From Macrophomina tecta (lineage: Eukaryota > Ascomycota > Dothideomycetes > Botryosphaeriales > Botryosphaeriaceae), in the NCBI GenBank assembly GCA_024180945.1, contig JAKSGN010000020.1, positions 620,001 through 684,000 of the forward strand: 64,000 bases of DNA, in the 5' to 3' direction. The position numbers and the translations under genes are program-made. The stretch's first letter is position 1. Every line of letters begins with the position of its first letter. A model generated the notes under the pieces. It ran no database searches. It saw only the letters and a program-made list of their open reading frames with translations, and was not told the DNA's origin. This document shows positions 57,032-64,000 of this stretch, piece after piece.

Positions 57032-57689
57032 ATACGGTGGATCTGGTGGCTTTTTTGCGGAGGGAACAGGCGGAGGGAAAGATTGCTGGCTGAGCAGAGG
57101 GGAAATTATGGTGGACGTGTGAGGCTGAGGCAGCGAGAATGGAAGTAAAGAATCGCCATGATTTGATGTTTGCCGTCTTGCTGCGTCATCCCCACGTTCT
57201 GGGCGGCGAAAGTGTTGTCGAAGCCACAGCCGCGGCCGCAAATCCCTGCCGGTCGAATCAGCGCGGGGAAGGCATGTCGTCGGCCCATTGGAGCTAAGAT
57301 CAGATTTATCAGCGAGGCCGCATATTTTGGTCTAAGCGCAGATAGGATACGGTTGGAGCTTTTTGTCTGACTAGCTCCAGGGATAATGGACCGTTGATAT
57401 TTATTTCTTGTCTACATCGAAGCTCGGTAATGATGGTTCGGTGCATGGAGAAAGAGGCAACTACTTCGAGATGTCGTCATGGCTGAGGCGGTGGCAGAAT
57501 CGCAGCTTTGATCCGCACTATCACCGAGACCGGACCTTTCCACTCCAACAACCTCCAGCTCGCTGCGCTTGTACGGAATATGGACTTGAACTTACGCTGA
57601 CACACTCGCCGGTCGGACGTGCTTCCCTGCCAGCACGTATCATAGCTTATCCCTAACATTACCGTCCTCGCGACACCACTCAACCCGCC
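57032..57689. promoter_or_regulatory. divergent promoter between SelO and DCAF4-like genes
   Basis: 658-bp spacer serving two head-to-head genes. No diagnostic element picked out by eye. Confidence 0.4.
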
Positions 57690-59298
57690 ATGGATCCTCC
57701 AGACTTGCCTGGATTCTACTATGGTAAGAGTTGATCGCTCCCCCGCCTCTTCCTTGGGAATTAATTAAAACAGGACTTCAGATCGGGACAAGAAGAAGTA
57801 TTTCAAAATCCAGGCGAGTAACAAGCTTCCCGTCGGTGCCAAGTACTCGACCGAAGCTGTGAAACGTGAGCATACCGAGACCAACGTAAGTAATGAGACC
57901 TTCACGCTACGAGCATGAGGTTTACCGATCAAACAGAAACGTAAGCGCCAGGAAGAGCACGACGATCGGGTCCGGAAGCAGACGGTTAAGCGCTCTGTGG
58001 TCCTGCCACACCCCGGTGCCTGGAGCCTCAAGCTCGAAAGCCATGGCCTCAAAGCGGATCGGAACGCTCACGCGAAAGCCCTAGCCAGTGGTTTCGAAAC
58101 CAGCACCTTTGTCGACCCAAGAATCCAGTGGGCTGCAGAAACTTCACGCGAGCTGACTGTTCGATGCTTTGACTATGATGCCGAGAACAGAACCCTCATC
58201 ACTGGCGTCGAGGATAGACACCATATGCTACTGAGCACGTTCGTGGACCCGAATTTGACCAGTAGAAGAGTTGTCCCATCGTGGCACCGACGGGATTTCC
58301 AGGTATTGAGTTCTACGATCAGTTCTGTGCACATTACTCCCCACCGCAAAGTAGTCGTCACCACACGTGGTTCAAGTTGCTCGGCAGAAATCCAAATATC
58401 GTCTCTGCGCTCGCAAGCATCAGTCTTAGATCGCGTGTATATGGATTCCACCGTCAGCCTCAGACCAACTGGCCACACCACGATCTTCGCAAGCGCCCCC
58501 AATCCCTACATCTCAGGCCCGGAAATCATCGCCGTAGGCACACTCGGTTCCGGTAAGTCAGACACTCCGCCCATCCTCTTACATTCTATCATGCGATTGG
58601 ACCCCCTGCTGACGGTATACTTTACATCGAATACTGCAGTCATCCGTCTCGAAGAAGGCCCACAGGGGTGGAGTGGCACGACAGCTTTCCAGAAGGGAGC
58701 CAAAAAAAGACCGGACGCTACTCTTGCTCTCGAATGGCTGAGCCCTCATTCTCTGTCAGCTGGATTTCGGACAGGCGATATCGAGCTGTATGACAGCAGA
58801 AGTAAAGGCCATAAGACGCGACTGCAGCATTTGTCTTCAGTGATAGGCATCAAGCGGGGGGAGCATGAGTCACAGCTCGTCGCGGCAGGGCTGAAAGATA
58901 CAATGTGTGTCTACGATCTCCGTATGACGCACAACTACAAAGGCACCAAGTAAGAAGCTTTCAACGAGTTTGTGCCTCCGCCGCTGACTTTTAAAAGGCC
59001 GATATTCCGTTTCAAAGGCTACCAGAACGCGTATACAGAAGGATGTGGGTTCGACGTTCACCAGCTGTCTGGCCTTGTCGCGGTAGCCCAAGAGAACGGA
59101 TATGTGCAACTTTATTCACTGAAAGACGGGACCAAGATTAGACAGCTGCGGGCGCCCGGCTTGTACAGCTCAGGGTATGATCCGAGAGGGCGCACGTGGG
59201 TGTCATGTCTCAAGTTCATAGAGGAAGTGATTGGAGCGGACCGAGGAAGGACGAAGCTATTGGGAAGCATCAACTCTAAGGTGGTGCAGTTTGCGTAG
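57690..59298 (+). CDS. DCAF4-like WD40 protein (CUL4-DDB1 substrate receptor family)
   Basis: Exons 57690-57723, 57782-57885, 57937-58949 and 58998-59298; 483 aa. It opens MDPPDLPGFYYDRDKKKYFKI, the short peptide characteristic of DCAF4/WDR21 proteins. A basic segment (KRKRQEEHDDRVRKQ) and a degenerate beta-propeller follow, with repeats such as ALEWLSPHSLSAGFRTGDIELYDSR and DTMCVYDLRMTHN. DCAF proteins dock on DDB1 and select substrates for CUL4 ubiquitin ligases; that this one does so is inferred from family. The first exon is only 34 nt. Confidence 0.82.
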
Positions 59299-59808
59299 AG
59301 CCTCAGAGCAAGCGAGACAGATCACTGTAGTTTTATAGAGGCAGCCCAAGCGAAAGCGGGCGGCGGGCGTCAAACGGTAATTGGTAACTTTTTCCTACAC
59401 GCAGATCGAGTGTGAAGAGCGGGAGGCGAGATTGGGTCTATGATAGCGGAGTGCATTAGCGGCGACGCCGATAGCTGCCCGTTTGGGCGGGGGAGCAGCG
59501 CGACGAAGGCGATGTAACGGGCTTGCTGAGTTTCCCGACGAGCACGTGTCTGACAGGCAGAGGGCACTGCAGACTGCTACGAGCAGGCGGTGCACACAAG
59601 GCGAGCGAGCAGATTGAGGGCAGCGCGAGCCGCGGCCAATTGGGCCGCGTTTTGCTTCGCTGTGCTTCGGGTAAATCTCCCACGGGGCCCGTGCTCGCAT
59701 TTCCATCATCATCACCTGCGGCAGCTCGTCCGCCACCGACTCCGACTCGCACACCACCCTCTTTGTCGTCAATTCTCTTCACTGCCGCACAGCTGCGGGC
59801 CTCTCGCC
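59299..59808. other. intergenic, EDC4-like upstream region
   Basis: 510 bp before the ATG. The frame is open back to 59590 but the N-terminal extension has no conserved content, so it was left as 5' UTR. Confidence 0.35.
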
Positions 59809-62800
59809 ATGGCGGACCTGCAGGAGCTCTTTGCCAGGCTGAAAAGCCCGTCGAACCCTGCGAGCTCGCCCGGCGCTTCCACGTCCAGCGCACACGCAAA
59901 CACTTACCACCAGCCGACCGTGTCGTCGCCCGTCTTCTCACCGCAACCCCAGGGCCCGCAGCCTCACCACCACTCTGCCATCATGAGCCCCAACACCTCG
60001 CAAATGGGCACCCCCAACCCGGATGCCTCGAGCTCCGATCGTACCGCCAGCCTGCTGAACCTGCTGAAGTTCAACAACCAGCCCAGCGCCGCCTCGCCTC
60101 AAGCCCACGACACGGGGGCCGAGCGTCGCCCATCGAACAACACATTCCAGCAGGAGAACCAGGCTCAGCAGCCCGCCCACAGCCGTGGCATCTCTGCCTC
60201 GGACTTGGTTGCCTCGTTCATGCGCAAGCCTCAATCGCCTGCTGCTGTTGCCCAGCCCGCGCCACTGAGGCCCGACTACCGTTCCGAAGCTTCGTCGTCT
60301 CAGAACCCTCAGGACTTGCTGCTGAGGCTTCTCAACCATCCGAAGCCTCCGCAGAGCGACGCGCCCGTCCACCCTCCGCAGAACGTTGAAAGAGACGTTC
60401 CGGAGGCCCGTGTCGACGACCTCGCTCAAGATCTTGCCAACGCGAAGCTTGAGACAGGCAGTCCTCCTGCTGAAAAGCAGCCTCTGCCTCCCATGCACGC
60501 TTTTGGTAGTGGTTCTCAGCCCCCTGCCCCCGAGCAGCCTTCTGCCGCCGCTTCTAAAAACCCGTTGTTCACCTACGTCAACCCCTTCGAGCAGCTGTCG
60601 GCATCGTCGCCACGCAACCGTACTCCCAAGCCCGAAGGTCGCTCTGGTGCAAACACCCCGAAGGTTGAGATCCTCAAGCACGGTCGCGATGGCTCTCCCA
60701 ACGCTGGTCCCGCCATGAAGACGCGCAAGCTCTCCGGTGCTGGTTCTGCTAGTTCCGCTCGTGAGCCTGAGACTGTAGCCGATGCTGTTGCTGAGGTCGG
60801 CCAGACTGTTGACAAGCAAGTCGAGGAGGCTCTTGCTAGCGTCGACAAGGAAGCCGAGGATGCCAATGGCAGCCTGGCGAATCAGGAGGCGCTGGGTCAG
60901 AATGAGCTGGCACAGGTCGTCCACGACGTCGCTCAGGATGCTAAGGAGCAGTTCGAAGACAAGGAAACGCGTCGCGAGTTTGAAGCCAGCATGCCCAAGG
61001 ACTTGGCCAAGGCCATTGAGGATGTCGTCGAGGACGTCGCTCAAGAGAAGGTTGCTGACAGCTGGGAGAGCGCTGAGGACAGCCCTGGAAAGGACGACAA
61101 TGCTGTCGTTGTCTTCAACTTCCCGATGAGGCCCTTCGTCTCCATTGAGATTAAGTCGCTCAAGGAACCCCCCGCCTCCATCCGCCAGGACAATGTCATG
61201 GACATTGCGCGTCTGAAGAAGGATTTCGACCAAATTGATCGCAACTTGGTCACTGTTTCGAAGACATACATTGCTTATGCTCTGTCTAAGCATGGAGGAT
61301 TCCGTCTCATTCGCCAGGACACTGGAAAGTACAAGCAGGTCTTCAATACTACCAAAGAACGCATCTTCAACTTGCAGCTCTGCACCGGTCCGCCTCTTGC
61401 CGTTTCGCACGAGCCTGAGACTGTCCTCGCTACTGGTGTCGACGGCTCCGTCTTTTGGACCACTGTCGCTGGCCAGAGCGACACTTACGCTGAGGAGAAC
61501 CTTGAGGATCAAGGCTTCATCTTCCCTCCCGTTCCTGCTCAGGATGACAACACTTCCGGTGGACAGCTCAAGACGCGCGCCAAGAAAAGCTCGCGTCACC
61601 CTGAATTCTTTGGTATCGGTCGTGGCAAGTCCATCTACCTCGTGTGGCCTCACGTCGCTCGCCACTCGGATTACACTGATCAGAAAACTCGCGTCTGTGA
61701 TAGCGAGAAATACCTCCACCACCGCTGCTTGAGAATCGTCACTGGCAAGGCTGGCAAGGATTTCGCTTTCAGCGAGGACGACACCGTCATTGCTTCCTTG
61801 GATAAGGCAGGAAGGCTGAGGTTCTGGGATATCCGCGAATTGGTCGCTGATGGCGCCAGTGTGCCCAATGGCCGTATTCCGGCAAAGGAAGTCCGCAACC
61901 CCATCATGCAGCTCAACACTGTTGCTGCTGGCGACAAGTCCTGGCCCACTTCTGTTCTCTTCTTGGACAAGGAGCGTCCCTGCGCAAAGGGCATCGCATT
62001 GAGATACCTCATTGTTGGCCTGAAGCAGAACCACACTCTGCAGCTGTGGGATCTTGGACTGCAGAAGCCAGTCCAGGAGATCAATTTTCCGCATGAAAAC
62101 GAGTCCGACGCTATTTGCAGCGTCGCGTACCACCCCAGAACCGGCATCTTGGCTGTTGGACACCCTACCAGGAACTCCATTTACTTCATCCATTTGTCTG
62201 CTCCCAGGTACAACCTCCCTGCCATGTCTCAGGCCAAGTTCATAAGCCGCTTGACAGACAAGGATTCCGATCTCCCCCGGCCTGAGTCAACTGCCATCAT
62301 GAGCGGTATCCGCGAATATTCCTTTGCTTCCAAGGGTCAGCTACGCAGCCTGGAAATGCTGCAGGAGCCTGCTGCCGCTCCCGAAAGCTACGCTCCTGAG
62401 GAGGCTCCACTTTTCGAGCTCTACGTCATGCACTCCAAAGGGGTCACTTGCCTGGGCATCCGAAAGGAAGATCTTGGTTGGAGCAAGGAGAGTAAGGTGC
62501 TTCATCCGGTTGATGCGGAAAGCAACGGCAACATCGCCATCAACCCTATCCGCTTGTTGGCTTTGACTGAAGGTACCAGCACAACGGAATCCTCCGCAAA
62601 TGGCGAGGCTCAGCAGAGCCAGCAGAGCAGCCGCTCTCGCGCCACTCCCAGAGAGCTTATCAAGAAGGAGCCGGCGAGCAGTAGGTCTCGCGCAACATCT
62701 CAGGCACCTGAGACGGCTTCTATGATTGCCTCGACACTCGAAAGAGTGGAGAACCAGCAAGATGCTGCCAGGGCCGCCATCATCAATGGTAGTGAGAAGG

Positions 62801-64000
62801 CCGACAAGAAAAAGAAGAAGAAGAGTGCTGCCACGGCTACCGACACTGCTTCTCAGGTCTCGAATGCGGCCAAAGCATCATCCACCGCCCCCACTACGGC
62901 ATCTTATGCAAACGTTGCTCAACGCGCCAAGACACCACCGCCCGAGCCTGTCAAGGCAGTTGAAGAGAAGAAGCTCCCTGAGTCCGAGGTTCCAGAATGG
63001 GCATCGCGCCTTCTTAGCCAGATCCAGACCTCTAGCACAGCGCCTGCCACTAGCGCCAATGTCGATTCCGAGGCGCTGAAGGCACTTGAGGCAAACGTAT
63101 CTTCGGAGTTCAATAAGACGTTCACCAAGGAGCTCGAATCCCTCTACCGCCGGCTTGACGATGACAAGCGCGTTCAGGAAGCTGCTGGTGCTGCTAAGAT
63201 GGATGCCGTCCTTCGCCTGGTGTCTAGCACTCTGACTGAGAATGTCGAGAAGAGTATCTCGCGAATTGTTACGCAGAATCTTCAGAAGATCATCCTGCCT
63301 TCTTTGAGCGATCTTGTTGCTGCCACTCTCGATCGTCGCCTGACCGAAATCCTTGGGGCTACTGTTCAGTCTTCGGTTCCTCGCGAGGTCAAGCAGGGTC
63401 TTCCCCACGCTGTCAACATTGCGTTCAAGGATCCTGAGACTATGCGCCATATCTCGGACTTGGTCGCTAGCAAGACAACTGCTCACATTGACCAGCAGCT
63501 GACGCATGCCATCCGCAATGCTGTCGGCTCTTCCGTCCAGAACGTTACTGTCAATGCTGTGCAACAGGTCACTGGGGAGATGGAGCGGCGCATGGCTGAA
63601 CAAGCTCGTCAGGCCGAGCTGCAGCGCCAGCGGGACTCCGCAAAGATTGATCAGCTCACCAACCTTCTCACTGGCCTCAGTGAAACGGTCGCCAGCATGT
63701 CCGCGGCTCAGGCAACCTTCCAGGATGAGATCTTGAAGCTACAGAGGCAGGTGGCTCAAAACGTTGGCTCAGCGGGCTCGGCGTCTTCGACCGCTGCTTC
63801 TGCAGCAGCTCCTGCACAGAAGAGTGAGGTCGATCAGGAGCAGGAAGATATCACACGCTTGATGTCTCAAGGCCAATATGAGGAAGGCACGATCGTAGTA
63901 AGTTCATCATGCTCAATATAGCTAGTAATTTCTGAATACTAATATTTAGTAGTGGCTTCAATCTCCCCGCCAGACTGAATTGTTTGATAACCTCTTTGTG
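59809..64000 (+). CDS. EDC4/Pdc1-like mRNA-decapping scaffold (3' end beyond window)
   Basis: Exon 1 59809-63897 (1363 codons), intron 63898-63952, exon 2 63953 to the right edge, reading WLQSPRQTELFDNLFV. N-terminal 500 residues low-complexity Ser/Pro/Gln-rich with short DLQELFARLKS and SLLNLLKF helices of the type that bind decapping factors. Residues about 500-860 form a degenerate WD40 propeller (RLRFWDIREL, LQLWDLGL, GILAVGHPTRNSIYF). A KKKKKK patch and a C-terminal coiled coil with helical ALPHA-type domain follow (GLPHAVNIAFKD, NAVGSSVQNVTVNAVQQ). EDC4 scaffolds hold Dcp1/Dcp2 in P-bodies. The long first exon without introns is normal for this gene. Confidence 0.85.

Noticed and set aside
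59938..62193. 751-codon open frame on the minus strand opposite the EDC4-like gene
   Set aside because: Mirror of a long intronless plus-strand exon; no recognisable domain, and the plus strand carries WD40 and coiled-coil features.

Overview
The window is nuclear DNA of a filamentous ascomycete (Pezizomycotina; a dothideomycete-like genome is a guess). The evidence is short GT-AG introns of about 45-80 nt in nearly every gene, a Zn(II)2Cys6 regulator, fungal-specific transporter and rhodopsin-like families, an intron-bearing tRNA-Tyr, and a Copia element carrying CpA-to-TpA (RIP-type) nonsense changes. All gene models were built by hand: splice sites were chosen so that frames join and family motifs stay intact, and summed exon lengths were checked to be multiples of three.

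Layout. 1-7.7 kb: the 3' part of a Nudix hydrolase, a PEP mutase/isocitrate lyase-type lyase diverging from an ACS-family permease, and a Zn2Cys6 regulator. 7.7-9.4 kb: gene-poor, with tRNA-Tyr(GTA) and a decayed copy of it. 9.4-17.4 kb: a complete but inactivated Copia retrotransposon on the minus strand (220-bp LTRs, 5-bp target duplication) carrying three nested solo LTRs of another family, each with its own 5-bp duplication. 17.4-19.6 kb: gene-free.

19.6-32.8 kb: a metabolic block of a rhodopsin-like membrane protein, an NRPS-like adenylation-thiolation-reductase enzyme, a D-2-hydroxyacid dehydrogenase, a secreted FAD-linked oxidase, an iron-type alcohol dehydrogenase and a phytanoyl-CoA dioxygenase-like enzyme. 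It reads as a candidate biosynthetic or catabolic cluster. A relic of a STAND/NACHT immune-type NTPase follows at 33.3-34.2 kb.

34.6-64 kb is mostly housekeeping. It holds ORC5, the HDEL/KDEL receptor ERD2, a regulator-like protein with an integrase-type H2C2 zinc-binding domain behind a 3.6-kb upstream region, and a TRI12-type MFS pump. Next is a striking tandem pair: a diaminopropionate ammonia-lyase-like enzyme fused to an M20 metallohydrolase, followed by an N-carbamoyl-amino-acid hydrolase. TAD3, SelO/FMP40, a DCAF4-like WD40 protein and an EDC4-like decapping scaffold (cut by the right edge) complete the window.

The most promising leads are the lyase-M20 fusion with its carbamoylase neighbour, the NRPS-like reductase cluster, the domesticated integrase-type domain, and the Copia element with its half-tRNA(iMet) primer site and nested solo LTRs.
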